Positions 44,542 to 57,639 of a stretch of DNA of 64,000 nucleotides are shown in pieces. The notes under the pieces are model-generated. The model did not search any database. It was not told the DNA's origin and saw nothing but the letters and a program-made list of their open reading frames with translations. Within the stretch, counting starts at the first letter, position 1, and every line of letters starts with the position of its first letter. This DNA is from Leptobrachium leishanense. Taxonomy: Eukaryota > Chordata > Amphibia > Anura > Megophryidae. Where the stretch lies: positions 57,520,881 to 57,584,880 of the forward strand of contig CM019063.1 of NCBI GenBank assembly GCA_009667805.1. Direction: 5' to 3'. The position numbers were made by a program, and so were the translations under genes.

Positions 44542-45779
44542 CCACTTGAATGCTAAGGACGCGCTGAGCGCGTCCTCAGCATTCCCGCTGGTGTGCTGAG
44601 GACGCGCTGAGCGCGTCCTCACATCGGGGTCAGCGTTCGGCCGGGTTCCGGCCGATCGCTGGCCCCTCCGGTGCGGGCTGACATCCTGGATGTCAGCCCG
44701 GCATCCGGACCAGCAGCCGCCAGCATTAGGTGTCATCGCGGGGGCGCGATGACACCTAATTCAGGCACCCCCCCCCGCATGTGCGGAGGAGGCGCCTGAA
44801 AGGGAGGGGGGGAGGTCCTTCGGACCTCTCTCCCTCCCGATCGGCGGCGCACAGGGGGTTAACCCAGGCATCATTGGAAGGGCACAGCCTGCCCTTCCAA
44901 ATGATGCCTGGCATTAACCCCTGGGGAGCTGGATCGCGAATCGGCGCTGAAAAGCGCCGGTTCGCGATCCTTTCCCAGAGCTGGCCGACATCTTGGATGT
45001 CGGCCAAGCCTCCGGGAACTCCCCCAGAGGACTGGCGTCATCGTGCGTAGCACGATGACGCCAGTCCTAGACTTAACCCCTAACTGCCACCAACTGTGGA
45101 GATAGGGAGTTCCAATGAACTCCCTATCTCCCGATCCGTGGCAGTTAGGGGTTAAATTTTGGTATCGTTGGATCGGCCAGAGCATGGCCGTTCCAACGAT
45201 ACCAAACACTACAGTGAAAAATTTTGTAAAAAAAATAAATAAATAAAAATAAAAATAAAAAAAAATAAAAAAAAAAAATTAAAAAAAAAAATTAAACACT
45301 TTTTTTTTTTTTTTTGGGTTTGTTAATGCAGCAATATTGTTCCCATTTCAATTATAATGTGAACAATGATGCTGCACTAACGATTTTTGTATGCGGTGCG
45401 TTTGTTAAAAATAGTGTCATTTTCCCCAAAAAAAAATGTAACGAGACCCCATCTCTAATTTTTTTTAACAAGCGCACCCCATACAAAATATAACCGCAAT
45501 TGCTCGCATGTTAAAATGTGGAAAAAAACACTTTACACATTGTAAATTATTGAAAATACATATTTTATTGCATTTTTTGTTATAATATACAGACATGACA
45601 TAACGTATACATATAATAATGACATATTATGAATCTACCGAGTCTGACGGAAAGAACGATATATAATATGTCTGGGTCATATACTAAAATAAGCCTTCAA
45701 AACACGTTTAAACATGATGCGCAAAACAGGTAAAAATGACCTCAGCATAGGGGCGGGAAAAGCCTCAGCAGCGAAAGGG
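44542..45779 (-). mobile_element. TTAA-flanked hairpin-string MITE, copy 3
   Basis: TTAA at 44538-44541 and 45780-45783. It matches 32150-33375 in reverse, with the same hairpin order: GGACGCGCTGAGCGCGTCC twice (near 44557 and 44602), GGCTGACATCCTGGATGTCAGCC, GTGTCATCGCG/CGCGATGACAC, CATTGGAAGGGCA with its complement, GCCGACATCTTGGATGTCGGC, TGGTATCGTTGG with its complement, then the AT-rich half. No ORF with family support. Confidence 0.87.
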
Positions 45780-45783
45780 TTAA

Positions 45784-46104
45784 ACCAAAGTTGCCCCCAA
45801 AGTTTCTGAACTACAGCTCCCATGATTCCCTGTTCATCTATTGCATTGAAAGAATTCTGGGAATTGTAGGCATCAACATCTGGGGGGGCCATGAGTTTGA
45901 CAGCCCTGCTTTCAGCAATCATATCATATATTATAACAATTATATCACAAAATATATAATATATATATAATTATATAGCGTCCAGGCCCGAGGAAGAGAG
46001 GTTACACTCTCGAAAGCTTGTCTGTTACATGTAAAGTTAGTCCAATAAAAAAGGTATAACTACGTACTGCTATACTCTGGTGAGATATATAGATTATATA
46101 TATC
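45784..46104 (+). other. AT-rich spacer with a PLE-like hammerhead remnant
   Basis: At 45988-46022, CCGAGGA, stem GAGAG/CTCTC and GAAAGCTTGTC follow hammerhead order with one core change (CCGA for CTGA). Then AATAAAAAAGGTATAACTACGTA, shared with the inverted fragment near 20700. Upstream is an AT palindrome near 45930-45975. Confidence 0.45.
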
Positions 46105-46962
46105 CAGGGATATTCAAAGAGATCCGAATTGCCGGAGAAAGGTAACCGAGCGTACAGCTTTCCTGACCATTCGGCTATCCAGAGAGCAGGCAATTCACCA
46201 AATCTTGGCGAATTGCCTGCACATACGGTGCCTGTTCGACGGCAGCGAAATCCCCATAGAGAAGCAATGCTTCGGCTATTCAGAGAACAAAATCCAGCAG
46301 TGAAATGTTCCCGAAATGCCCTGCTGTTCGGTGGTTTCATTCGACAGGTTTATTCAGGCGATTCCCATAGGCTTCAATGTTAAAAATATTCCCGTTTTAA
46401 TTCAATATCTAATAACCCATTGATTATAATATTCTGCAGTAAAAAGTCTCTTTATTGACAGATTGTTTAGGATATTTTAAGCATTTTCAGGTTTTTTGTT
46501 TTGAAAAAAATTTCCTTTTTTTTTTTAAGTTTACTTATTTTTTCTGTAACAGTCCTTTTTATTATCATTCATTGGATCATATGCAAATTTCAGACATTTT
46601 CGCTCAGTAGTTTCTTTGCAAACAGCGTTTCACTTTTCAAACATTCAAGCAAACAGTATTTTTATTTTTTCACTCCATTCGTCTGCGGTGTCGGCTTTTT
46701 CCGGGCAGCTGCAGTGCGTGTGATCGGCTCCTGCTCGGGTTTTTCTGGCGTTTTCGGCGGGTTAATCCAGATGTTTTTGCAGGTTTTGCGGTGAGTTTTT
46801 GGTGTGTTTGCAGTGACTTTTCCCTGCATTACGGCGGTCCTGTGGTGCTTGCTGAATACACCGCAGGGTCGCCGAAATGGGATCGCCAAATCGAACCGAA
46901 TTGAAGAGAACGAAAAGTCACAGAACGTGCGGTGACTTTTCGATTCTCTTTGAATAACCCTG
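46105..46962 (+). mobile_element. CAGGGTTATTC-family MITE, complete
   Basis: Ends CAGGGATATTCAAAGAGATC and TCTCTTTGAATAACCCTG; flanking ATC and ATA. Interior as in 33399-34174. Confidence 0.8.
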
Positions 46963-48168
46963 ATAATGTATTTTTTTTAAGTGGCATGGGGCAGAGCTAT
47001 CCATGGAAGAGTTAATATTCTGGTAGATCCTTGTTTTGTAATTATGTTTTCCCGCAGGTTCCTGCCACATTCCTGCATATATTTCTACTGCGACATCCAA
47101 GGCCAGGACAAAGAGCACCTGGTAAATTACAGCCCGCAGTTTGTTTGTGTTTTAGTTTCATTACAGGTTTCGGTTATGGCCTAATGAAAGGTGAATGTGA
47201 AGTTGCAAGCTGGGCTGGCCTGTGATTTCCGTATTCCACATCCAGCTATACAGCGTATTCCCCATCACGGACATTATAATCCCAGGCGCCGGAACTACAA
47301 CAAAACACCTCGCAGGAGTTTTTGTTATTTGTTTTTATCGTATTGCGTATGTTGTGTTGTACATCTCTCTTACATAACACACCACGGAGAGAGTTCAGCT
47401 ATTTCCAGGGTGAGGATCATCGAACTTAATATTTTATACAGCATGAAAGGGGGGAGGGTGTATAAAGCAGGAATGATTAAACAAATAAACATTCTGTTGA
47501 TAAACATATATTTTTATATACTTATTTACTAAATCCACTCTGTAAGAGATAAGACCTTTATTTGGACGTCTATGTAGAATGCTATGCATGAATGCACCCC
47601 ATAAGGTGTGATAGATCCCGCTAGACTGAGTAGAACCATCGCTGGAATCTTCCTTGCTCCAGAGACGCCAAAGAGAAGTGTGGGTTAGCTCCCAGCCCAC
47701 CCAGTCACTTGTCGAGACACAGTGTAGGGGGAAAAGAATGGATCTTTTCAATAGAAAACTGGACAGCCTTTATACAACACAGAACAAGATTAACCCGCAA
47801 TCCCCTCCCGCAAATCCTGCCCTCCCCAGACATCCCGGTGCCTCACGTGGTGGGGTCTCTATCCCCCAGCCATAGCCCATTTTGGTGCTGCTGCCCTCAG
47901 CCATAGCCCATTCTAGTGCCTCTGCTCTCAGCCATAGCCCATGGGCGCGGTTACACTCCTATCCCACGGTGGGGATAGATGGCTGGTTATCGGTAATCCC
48001 GGTGGGGCTACCCCTCAGTAATCAGCCCAGGCCAGGCTCCACTTGTGACGAATCAAAGCCCCCCCAAGAGCAGCATGGTGTGGCCGTGGGCTGCTGAAGC
48101 AACTGTGCAGATAGGTAGCAGGGGTTCACCGAGACTTTGGCAGACTCAGAGCTCCCGGAGGTCATGGC
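46963..48168. other. Unassigned region; short tandem repeat and exon-like segment
   Basis: No gene is supported. A ~31-bp unit (AGCCATAGCCCATTTTGGTG type) repeats about three times at 47868-47945. A 64-base stretch at 47057-47120 sits between a TTTTCCCGCAG acceptor-like and a GTAAAT donor-like sequence. Confidence 0.35.
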
Positions 48169-48171
48169 TAA

Positions 48172-48918
48172 AGCCTGAGAAACACTGAGCACGTTGCGAT
48201 GTGCAGCGCCTGTAGGCGGCACCGCGCGGCGAGACACGCTCAGTGTGTACAGATTTCTCCACCTCCCTTACACAGGTCACGCCACGATGCGGCGCTGAGC
48301 GAAGGGAGTTGAAAAAATCCAACTTTCCCCTCGGCAGAGCGTCGCGATGAGGGGAGGGGCAGGATCTGCAGCACACGGTGCTTGCGCTGGGTCCTGTAGA
48401 TCCCTCCCACCAGCGCTGCTCCGCACACTCTGCCTTCGCCTCAGCACAGCGGCATGGGGAGAGCTGTCCCCCAGCAGGACCCAGGTGCCACTGGGACCCC
48501 GCTCCTGCCCAGTACATCATCCCCCAATAAATTTGCTTGCGTCCCTGCGCAGCCCACATGCCACCCCCCCCTCTACCTTGATATAAGCAACAACGAAGTT
48601 GGGGGGCACTCTGGGTCTTCTGAAATATGGAGTTTATTGAAAAAACAGTAAAAGATGGATAGGCAGCACCTGGGCAAGAGTTATATTTTTCTATCTTTGA
48701 AATTATTTGTTAGGACTTGTGCATTTGTGAAAATAAAAGGTTTTGACGTGTATTTTTTAATTTATTTAGTGGATTCCTGTCCAGTGCGGAGAGAAGCAAA
48801 CGTAACGCAGTGTAGACAAGCTGCGAGGTGGAGCAGAGTGAAGTCAAGCCTGCAAAATGTTTGCTTCTCTTTGCTTCGCTACGCTGTGCGTCGCTACGCG
48901 CTCAGTGTATCTCAGGCT
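48172..48918. mobile_element. PIF/Harbinger-like non-autonomous element
   Basis: Inverted ends AGCCTGAGAAACACTGAGC and AGCCTGAGATACACTGAGC, TAA on both sides (48169-48171, 48919-48921). A TWA triplet duplication is characteristic of PIF/Harbinger. 747 bp, no transposase. Confidence 0.72.
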
Positions 48919-49079
48919 TAAAGACACAGCTAGATGCGCCGGTAGGAGAGTCTCAGACCAGAGTTCTGGGGTGCATAGGGGGTCTTGTGGGCAGCAAGGT
49001 GTGAGCTAGACTGGTTACAAAGTTCAAACGGTATAATACACATAATGCTCCAAATGATGGCCGTGCCGTCACATAAGGG

Positions 49080-50115
49080 ATTACTGAATTATTCAGCCAA
49101 CCAAATCTCCCGCAGCTGGAGGCCGTGCTCCAAGACCAATTCACAGGGGTAGAAAAGTGGATCGCAAATAACAAACTTTTTCTAAATACTGACAAAACTG
49201 TTACAATGCTCTTTGGAACCGCACCTAAACTACACAAATTGCAAACACCCCATCTATGTGTTGGGACAAAATCAAAAGGCACACTGACCACAGTCACTTC
49301 TCTCAAATATCTAGGTATGTGGTTAGACCCAAATCTATCTTTTGGCCCCCACATCGAAAAACTCTCATCTAAACTCTACCCCAAACTAGGTGCCCTGTAC
49401 AGAAACAAATCCTGCCTGAGCCCTGCGGTAAGAAAACAGATTGTACAACAAATGCTTATGCCAGCCATTGAATACGGAGATGTAGTGTATGCAGCTGCCC
49501 CTCAATCACACCTCCAGAAACTTACTACATTGTATAACTCATTCTGCCGCTTTGTGCTACAATGTAACTACATGACACACCATTGTGACATGTTAAAAGA
49601 ACTAAACTGGCCATCGCTGGAATCCAGACGCACCCTTCACCTTTTCAACCTGGTGTTTACGAGCTTTTCTGGGAAGCTGCCACCCTACCTGAATAGGCTG
49701 CTTCCCCTAGCAGTTCCCTCATCCTATAACCTCCGATCCAGGACCAGCACCTTACTTGCAATACCACAATACAAAAAGAAAGTGGCTCGATACTCATTTT
49801 CCTACAGAGCACCACAATTATGGAATAACCTCCCAGACACCATCAAATCTTCCCCCAGTCTAAAGCCACTTAAGAGCTCCCTATTAACATACCTCAATAC
49901 GGAATGCACCTGTAAACATGTAACATAGTGACTTTATTTCCTACATATTTATTTTTCTGTTAATCTGTATATTTGGTTTTGTGTTAATATCTTGCATTTT
50001 ACTATTTTGTATTTCTGTAACCATTCAATGTTCTCGAACCCAGGACATACTTGAAAACGAGAGAAATCTCAATGTATCCTTCCTGGTAAAATACTTTATA
50101 AATAAATAAATAATA
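49080..50115 (+). mobile_element. LINE 3' fragment (CR1/L2/Rex-like)
   Basis: RT C-terminal coding followed by a 3' untranslated tail ending CTTCCTGGTAAAATACTTTATAAATAAATAAATAA. The same tail type recurs at 58675-58705 inside another element. 5'-truncated. Confidence 0.8.
49125..49928 (+). CDS. LINE reverse transcriptase C-terminus
   Basis: This is the distal part of a non-LTR retrotransposon ORF2. Visible blocks are EKWIANNKLFLNTDKTVTM (the post-YADD region), LKYLGMWLDPNLSFGPHI, the thumb-like region with EYGDVVYAAAP, and the terminal YSFSYRAPQLWNNLPDTI with FKSSLLTYL-type ending, characteristic of CR1/L2/Rex-group ORFs. The YADD catalytic motif itself is upstream of the truncation. The frame is open for 267 codons and extends about 25 bases upstream of the first listed start. 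No endonuclease domain remains, so it is a 5'-truncated copy rather than a functional gene. Confidence 0.82.
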   Translation: MLQDQFTGVEKWIANNKLFLNTDKTVTMLFGTAPKLHKLQTPHLCVGTKSKGTLTTVTSLKYLGMWLDPNLSFGPHIEKLSSKLYPKLGALYRNKSCLSPAVRKQIVQQMLMPAIEYGDVVYAAAPQSHLQKLTTLYNSFCRFVLQCNYMTHHCDMLKELNWPSLESRRTLHLFNLVFTSFSGKLPPYLNRLLPLAVPSSYNLRSRTSTLLAIPQYKKKVARYSFSYRAPQLWNNLPDTIKSSPSLKPLKSSLLTYLNTECTCKHVT

Positions 50116-51658
50116 ACTTCTATTTACATATATTTTTTAAGATTGCATTATAATAAGGACGCTGAGGGCTGTGTTCTGACCCAGCCATTAGTAGCGACTC
50201 GCTAAATTTAGCCATTATCTGTCAGGTTCCTCACCGTCACTGGGGCAAAGAGGGCAAAACCAGTGCTGCTACATGAAAAGTGCTGCCTTGCTGGACTGTC
50301 CCTGTGAGCTCAATCCAGCAGCCTCAGCAGGTGCATAATCAGGCTCTGCATTCCTTATTTAGCAGAGGCACACCCTACCCAAGATGCTTCTGCATTCTTG
50401 TTGTAGCCTTAGTAAGCTCTGGACACCAACCTGGAAGGAAGCCCTGCTACTCTGCCTGATATTTTGTGTACCAGAGCCCTGGCTATTCCCCTGGACTCTT
50501 TGGATCATCCCTTTTGGTAACCGTGCCTCGAGACCCCCTTTTGCTGTGCCTGCCCTCAAGACTCCCTTTCCAAAACCAGAGGCTTCCCTGCCAAGCCCCT
50601 ACACTGTGTTTATTTATACAAACCCAACCTGGTTTCACCATATCAAGTGTTTCTGTTGTATCACTGCATCCTGGACTCGCAACCTCACCCCCGCACGTTG
50701 AGACCTGACATTATCTCTCAGACTCGCTATTGTGACTGAACCTCTGGATTAGTGCCTGGAGTTGGAATCTTTGGGACCAGGTGACTGGTAAAGGCAGTGG
50801 AAATGTGTGCTGCCACTGGTATCATCTCCCAGAGTCCTAAGGACTCCATGGAGAGAAAGGAGACCCAACGAAACCCAGCAGGAGCTCTGCACGGGTTTGA
50901 GTTTGTGGGGTCACTTTGGGACTGCAGATGGCCACTGGGAAAGATTTGTTCCAAATATTGTGACCAAAGGAGATGCCAGATCGCGCCACCCTCTGCAACA
51001 ACGATCGACTCTTCAGACAAAATGTGGCTGTTCTGGGTGTCACGATAAAATTTCTGTTTATCCATGAAATGTCGTGCCTGATATTCCATTTACTGCTATT
51101 GTATTCACTAGTGGGGGTAGACCACTTGGAATCTCATGAGCGCACTACAAGAGCATGTTATATACTAACGATGAGCATTAGATTGAGTGAGTGATTGATT
51201 GATTGATTGATTGATTGATTGCATATCCCCTCTTGCTGTAAAAAAATAAGTAGACATCCTTATAGTGTAATCGCTATACAGGAAGATGGTGACTCAAGGC
51301 AAAGCCCTGTTGAGAAAACATCCTGTAAATGAAGCCCCTAGGTTATGTGGCCCCTGGGACTTTACTGTGATTTCACGATGAGTAAGGAAAAGACTGACCA
51401 TATGACCAAGTCCATAAGAACCAGAAAATCAATAGATAAAAGGAAAATAATAAGCTGGAGAATAATACAAAGAGTCAAAGGTCACGAATGAAGTCATTAA
51501 CCATCAATATCATTTAACTAAGCTGACTCGCTGCATCTGGGTAACCGTATGAACAATGATGTGTGGAAATGACAGATTTATAAAATGATATAATCTAAGG
51601 TCGTTATACTTTTCCTGTAAGGTGCATATCTGTCTGCATGCATCATCACAAGTTCTAT
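50116..51658. other. Unassigned region with a GATT microsatellite
   Basis: A (GATT)n run is at 51192-51221. Short Pro-rich ORFs at 50384-51089 show no family signature. No gene or mobile element supported. Confidence 0.4.
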
Positions 51659-52076
51659 GCCTGGTTCACACCTGGGCGTTTTACAGCGCATTCCTACGCG
51701 CTGTTAAACGCTCAAGCACTGAAATCCCATTATTTCCTATGGGCATGGTACACACCTGGACGTTTTACAGCACGTAGGAACGCGCTGTAAAGCGCCCTAC
51801 ACCCAAATAAGTACAGGAGCTTATTTGGGGCGTATTACTGCGCATTTGCGGCTATAGACTTCAACGTGAATGCGTTGAAATGGGAGTTTGTGCATTTTCG
51901 GCGTTAAAAACACACGTATAGACACGCATTTCGCAAATGGCAACAGGCACAATTTTCATTGGATGCCTCCGTAGTCAATCTAATTGTCAAAAACGGCAGG
52001 TAATATGTTCATAAAACGCCTGACAAAAACGCGCGAAAAACGTGCATATCAGATACGCTCAGGAGTGAACCCAGCC
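51659..52076. mobile_element. MITE with GCTGGGTTCACWCCTG termini
   Basis: Left GCCTGGTTCACACCTGGGCG, right (inverted) GGCTGGGTTCACTCCTGAGCG. Interior has repeated GCGTTTTACAGCGC-type palindromes. Flanks TAT and TTA do not give a clean duplication. Confidence 0.6.
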
Positions 52077-52402
52077 TTAGGGCACATCTGGGGGATGTCA
52101 AATCCCTAACCACAAGATAAGTGATGAATAGCTTGTGTAATGAATGGATCCACAGCTGAGATTTAAAGGTTCTTTTAAAAATAACTGACCATCCCAAACG
52201 TCATGCAAGCGTATCAGAACGATATATCAACAATGCCCCGCGTAGCATGGAGGATAATGTCGGTAATGTTGGCAACCCTAAAGTGTTTCAATAGTCAAGT
52301 CATGGGAGCAGAAGAATGTTGGGAGGACACACAGCGTAACTGATAAACATGAAGGTTGGACAAACAGGACAATGTTGGGATATTAGACTGCTGCAATAAC
52401 AG

Positions 52403-52975
52403 TAGAGATGTGCATTTGTTTCAGAAAAATTCGGAATTTGGAACGAAATTTGATTATTCGTAGTTCGGAAGTACTTCCGAATAACAAATCAATACAATAT
52501 GAATTCGAAACGAAATGGTATATAACGAATTTATTTTGTTTTACACTGGACTGTTGAATTTGAAATGAACTATCAAATTGATATCAACTATCGAATTGAT
52601 CTTAACTTACAATACAAGTAACAGTCAGTAAAGGACTTTATGAAACAAATTAATTTTGTTTCACTGTTTAATTTGACTCAAATACTAAATCTGTGACACA
52701 GCTTAAAATTTAACCCCAACTATTCTTTTACAGCAGAATTTAATCAATTGGGGTTTTATCTAGTGATCCAAAATTCAAATTGATATCAACTATCGAATTG
52801 ATATATGAAATTCGAATCAATATGAAATTTCAAATTGATTCGAAATTTCAAATCGATCCAAAACTAAACGAAATACGAAAAGAAATTAGTTACGAAATTA
52901 CGAAAACGAAATTTTTTAAAAACGTAACGAAACTAAACTAAACGAAAAAAATAATTTCAGCCATGCACATCCCTA
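52403..52975. mobile_element. hAT-like AT-rich MITE
   Basis: Inverted ends TAGAGATGTGCAT and TAGGGATGTGCAT. Flanks AATAACAG (52395-52402) and ATTAACAG (52976-52983) agree at 7 of 8, consistent with a hAT duplication. The interior is a degenerate repeat of AATTCGAAAC/TTCGAATT-type motifs. Confidence 0.7.
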
Positions 52976-53589
52976 ATTAACAGAGAGTGCTAATGTTGGA
53001 ATATTGAAGCCCTAGAATGCTGGAGATGTTTGGATATTAGATTAATATAGGATCAGAATTGGTTGGATACAGGGAATGATGGAATGCGGTAGTGTTTGAA
53101 TGTTGGAGTGTAGTAGAATGTTAATATAATTGAATGTTGGATAGTGTTGGACGATTGAAACTAATTTGACAGTTCCTATCTCACAGGAATGATAAAACAA
53201 TGGGAAATCAGGTCCATATGCCTCTAGATATAAGACAAAAAATGGTGCAGGGTACTTAGCTTATAAAATCGGATCTGCTCCTCCCGGAGGTATTCCCACT
53301 CTCCTTAAGAAGACTCAAAGCGTAAGATGTTGAGGAGCTTTTCTGTCCCTTATTTTCGCTGGGTGGGATAACCCCAGTAGATGATATAGAGCGCGCTGGA
53401 TCAAACGTCCCAGCGCCTTGATGATGATGAATATTCTCCGGTAATCAGGTAGAATGATCCAGTCGCGAAGGTGATTAAGTAAGTAAAATTTATTAATCAT
53501 ACAATCATAAAATCTCCCTGACAAGGGCGTGATGAACCTCGGCCCCCCAGATATTTTGGAACTGTATTTCTCACAAGGATCTGATACAA
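52976..53589. other. No recognised feature
   Basis: AT-rich, no ORF with family support. Confidence 0.35.
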
Positions 53590-54885
53590 GCATTTATAAA
53601 GCGCCAACAAGTTCCGTAGCGCTGTACAATGGGCGAGACAGAATAACGAATATACATACACAGAACAGTAGGAGAGAGGACTCTGCCCAAGAGCTTACAA
53701 TCTAAGAGGAGAGAGGGGACACGCTAGGTGAGTGTGAATAGAATACCAGAAGTAGCGGGGCGCATGTGGGCTGTGTGGGAAGATGGAGCAAGACATGAAC
53801 AAAGGGTTATTATGGAGTGAGCCGATTGGCTTCTCTAAAGTAATGTGTTTCCAAAAATGTCTTGAAGGACTGGAGAGACGGGGAGAGTCTGAGGCTGTGG
53901 GGAAGGGAGTTTCATAGAAAAGGGGCAGCCTTGGGAGAAGTCTTGAAGGCGAGAGTTGGGGGTGCGGGTACGAGGAACTGATAGCTTCAGATCATTGGCA
54001 GAGCGGAATGGTCGGGATGGGATGTACCTGCTAATAAGGGAGGAGATGTAGGCAGGGGTGCGGTTATGGAGAACTTTGTTTGTGAGGACCAGTATTTTGA
54101 AGTGGATTCTAAAGGAAACAGGTAGCCAGTGCAGATTAACAGAAGGGTGAGGTGTGAGAGGTGCAGGATGTGAGGTGTATGAGTCTGGCACTGGCGTTCA
54201 TAACAGACTGCAGAGGGAGAATCTGGGAGCTTTCAATACCAGAGAGAAGGAGGTTACAGTAGTCAAGGCAAGAGATAATAAGAGCTTGGATGAGCATTTT
54301 AGTAGAGTCCTGATTAAGAAAGGGATGGATGTGTGCAATGTTTTTTAGGTGGAATTAGCAAGATTTTGTTAGTAACTGAGTGTGAGGAGTAGAGGATAGA
54401 TCTGAGTCCAAGAGGACCCCTAGGCAACGAGCCTGAGAGGTAGAAGTAATGGTGGCACCATTCACCCAAAAGGAAATGGGGGCAATAATGTAGGATTTAG
54501 AGAGAGGTAAGACACAAAGTTCAGTTTTAGAGAGGATGCGCTTTAGGAAATGGGAAGACAAAGTCATCCAGTCAGAGACAGCTGATAGTCAGACATTGAC
54601 AAGGTCCAACACAAGAGGAAAGAGATCAGGGGAGGAAAGGTAGATTTCGGCGTCATCAGCAGAGAGATGATATTGGAAGAAATGAGGTTGCCCAGAGAGG
54701 CAATATAAATTGAAGAGAGTAGGGGACCCAGAACAGAGCCTTGAGGCACCACAACTGAGAGAGGAAGCGGTGGTGAAAAGGCACCAGCAAAGGAGACACT
54801 GACGGAGCGGAGAGAGATAGAAAGAGAACCAGGAGAGAGCGATGTAGTTTCGAAACATAAGGAGGGCCAAGGATGAGCATTCCTT
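53590..54885 (-). mobile_element. L2 LINE 3' half, decayed
   Basis: On the minus strand: RT segment VPQGSVLGP (near 54750), KTELCVLPLSKS and ARCLGVLLDSDLS (near 54530-54400), LHWLPVSFRIHFKIL (near 54130) and the end of the ORF near 53835, then a 3' tail TGTACAGCGCTACGGAACTTG. These blocks match the intact L2 copy at 60241. Several frameshifts separate them. Confidence 0.82.
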
Positions 54886-56031
54886 GCTCTAAACAGTCAG
54901 CTCATCAAAGTAGGGCCCTCATCATCTTTCTGTCTTCTTGCATTTTACTTATCATTTCGGGATTTTTAATTTTAATCCTCCACTTTATATAGTAAAGCAC
55001 TGTGCAAAATGCTGGCACCATATACATTGCAAACCAGATTATAAATGCCCATCAGCGGTGCACTGACCTCTTAATTCGCCATACCCTTACCACTATGCTA
55101 AAAAGGATGATTCTGTAATCCTGTAAAATATAAACTGTAAAGAAGTGAAAACCAGCAACAATAGGTCAATCAAAACAACATAACATTTCTCTATGACCAT
55201 TTTACATGCTGAGAGGTGAGGTATAGGGACGTGAATCACACATCTACACGGCTGTATTCTTACAAAGCCCGACTAGGCCTCGATTTAACTCTAAAAAAAC
55301 AAAACGTGAGGTAAATTTATCGTTTTTTTGGTAAACATCGAACCCCTCAAGTTGTGCTTATCCATGTCAACGTGGCTGGTCGCATAGGGAATCATTAGCT
55401 ATTGGCATAGGCCCAAATGTAGGTGAAAATCACACGGGAGTCATCGAGTGGGTTCCAGGTAGTACAGGATCAGACATCCTGATACAGAAGGTGCAATGGA
55501 CCTATCTGTGGATTTTTATCTATGTATCTATGTTGTCGATGTCATTGCTTCTTGACTAAAGCCCTAAACCCATCACCCGCTTTTCGGAGAGCCATGGGTT
55601 AGACATGGAACGAAGCCATGACAGCAATATAATCATTCTTCTCACACAAAGCTCTGAGGAGAACCGCACTTAATCAAACGGAGGACATGGAGCGTCTGGA
55701 GCACATTTGGATTAAATTTGTTTAAACTGAAAGTATTAGTATTGTTGTGCACATAATTACTGTTGTTCCTGTTTCTGTTTATGTGATCAAACTGCTGCGA
55801 AGCCATCTGCTTTACCAGGAAGTTTATATTACAAAGGGGCTGATTCACTAAACAACAATTTTATGGAAGCAGAATCTTTAAAAAACTTTCAAATGGAAAT
55901 TTAGCCAGAAATTTTACAAGATGGTTTCCAACTCTCTATAACTGGCTGCTTGTTGATGAAACCCTAAAAGTGGATTTCTGTAACAAAAAAAAGGCTTAAA
56001 TTCAGCATCTGTTACTTAGGGGGTTATTTTA
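54886..56031. other. No recognised feature
   Basis: Unassigned; no repeated segment found elsewhere in the window and no supported ORF. Confidence 0.35.
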
Positions 56032-57353
56032 CAGGGGTTATTGAGAGCGAGCGGAACTGGCCCCGAAATTGCACCAAAAGGTGAATTTCCCCATACGGTG
56101 CAATTTCGGTACCATTCGACTATTCAAAACCTGGCAATTCGGCAAATATTTGTGACTTGCCAGCGAAATACAGTGCTTGTTCAAAGGCAGTGAAATCCAC
56201 ATAGACAAGCAATGGTTAACCTATTCAAAGACACCGAACAGCACTGAAATGCCCTGCTGTTCAGTGGTTTCATTCGGCAGGTTTTTAGGCTGGGGTCAGA
56301 CAAGCGTAGTGTTCACGTCCGTGATTGCGCCTAAAAGTACGTCCGTGATAGCATGACAGAAAGCCCATTGGAGCCTGACTCATGAAGTACGTCCGCACTG
56401 AACTGCGGACGCACAACGGCCGCGGCCCACGGAAGCAAGGCAGGCAAGAACATACATCCCCTAGAACGGCCGCACAAAGTGCGCTGCGTCCGCAACGTCC
56501 GCATAGCTTTGTGTGTGAGTGATGGAACGTGGTCAGACGGACTGCATTTATACGTCCAGCATTTTTCACGGACAAAATGGTTTTGCTATATTTTCCCTCC
56601 TACATCCGTCAAAATATACGTCAGTGAATAAACGGACTGTGTGGCCACTACTGTGTCTTCCGTACTGACGTACATCCGTGTGCACGGACGTACAGTCCGT
56701 AGAAATCACGCTCGTCTGACCCTAGCCTTATTCAGCCAAATCCCGTTGGTTTCAATGTTAAAAATATTCCTGTTTTTATCAAATATCTATTACAACGTTT
56801 ATTCTTTTAATTTGTAGCAAAAAGTCTCTTCATTTTCTTTATTAGGATCTATTCAGCAAATTTTTTTTCTTCTTCTTATTATTATTATATTTATTTTTTT
56901 AAATGGTGGGGTTTATTCTGTAACAGACCTTTTTATTGTTATTCATAGGGCCTTATTTTTTATTTTCAGGCATTTTCGTGATGTAGGTTTTTTTTGCAAT
57001 CACAGTTTTAAAGTGGCAGTGTTTTGTTTTTTTTACCTCGTTAGGCTGCTTGTCGGCTTTTTCCAGCAGATGGTCAGCTCTCTGTTCGGAGGATCGTTGG
57101 CTTTTTTCGGCGGTTTTGTGGTGGCTCGTCGGGTGCATTCGGCAGTTTTTCTGCGGCATTTCCGATAGATCAGATTTTTTGGCGGATGTTCGGCGGAATT
57201 TCAGTGACTTTTCGGATCCATTCCCTGCACCTCAGGGACCCTGCAGTGAATGCTGAATTCATCGCAGAGTCGGGAAATTTGATTCCCCGAAGTGCGGAGA
57301 GTGAAAGAGCACTGAAATGTCAGTGACATTTCGGTGCTCTCTGAACAACCCCT
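56032..57353 (+). mobile_element. CAGGGTTATTC-family MITE, divergent, with nested MITE
   Basis: Ends CAGGGGTTATTGAGAGCGAG and CTCTCTGAACAACCCC. Interior phrases are those of the 42550 subtype. Interrupted at 56288-56727. Confidence 0.7.
56288..56727. mobile_element. GGCTAGGGTCAGAC MITE, complete (Harbinger-like)
   Basis: Ends GGCTGGGGTCAGACAAGCG and, inverted, GGCTAGGGTCAGACGAGCG. TTA on both sides (56285-56287, 56728-56730), and the host MITE has a single TTATTCAG there in other copies. TWA-type duplication points to PIF/Harbinger. 440 bp. Confidence 0.75.
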
Positions 57354-57639
57354 TATGTACCATACTTTACCATTGCTGCAAAAACAATAAACTTTGGCTA
57401 ACCTGAGAGGGAAATACAAACATTGACAAATCTGCTGCCTTGGTTTCAATTTCCCTTTTGGAAAGTGCCGAAGTTTATTGTTGTTGCATCAACATCAATT
57501 TTCAACTTTGTTTGCAGCAACAGGCAACTCTGACACATAGCGACCCCCTCCCCCCTAATGCTTGGGTCTGGTTTTGGAAATCTGACGGCCTATTTGTTGT
57601 TGTAAATGACATAACAACATGGTTTAACAAACCTGAGGG

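Noticed and set aside
51186..51226. GATT repeats as an attachment site or origin
   Set aside because: Plain tetranucleotide microsatellite.
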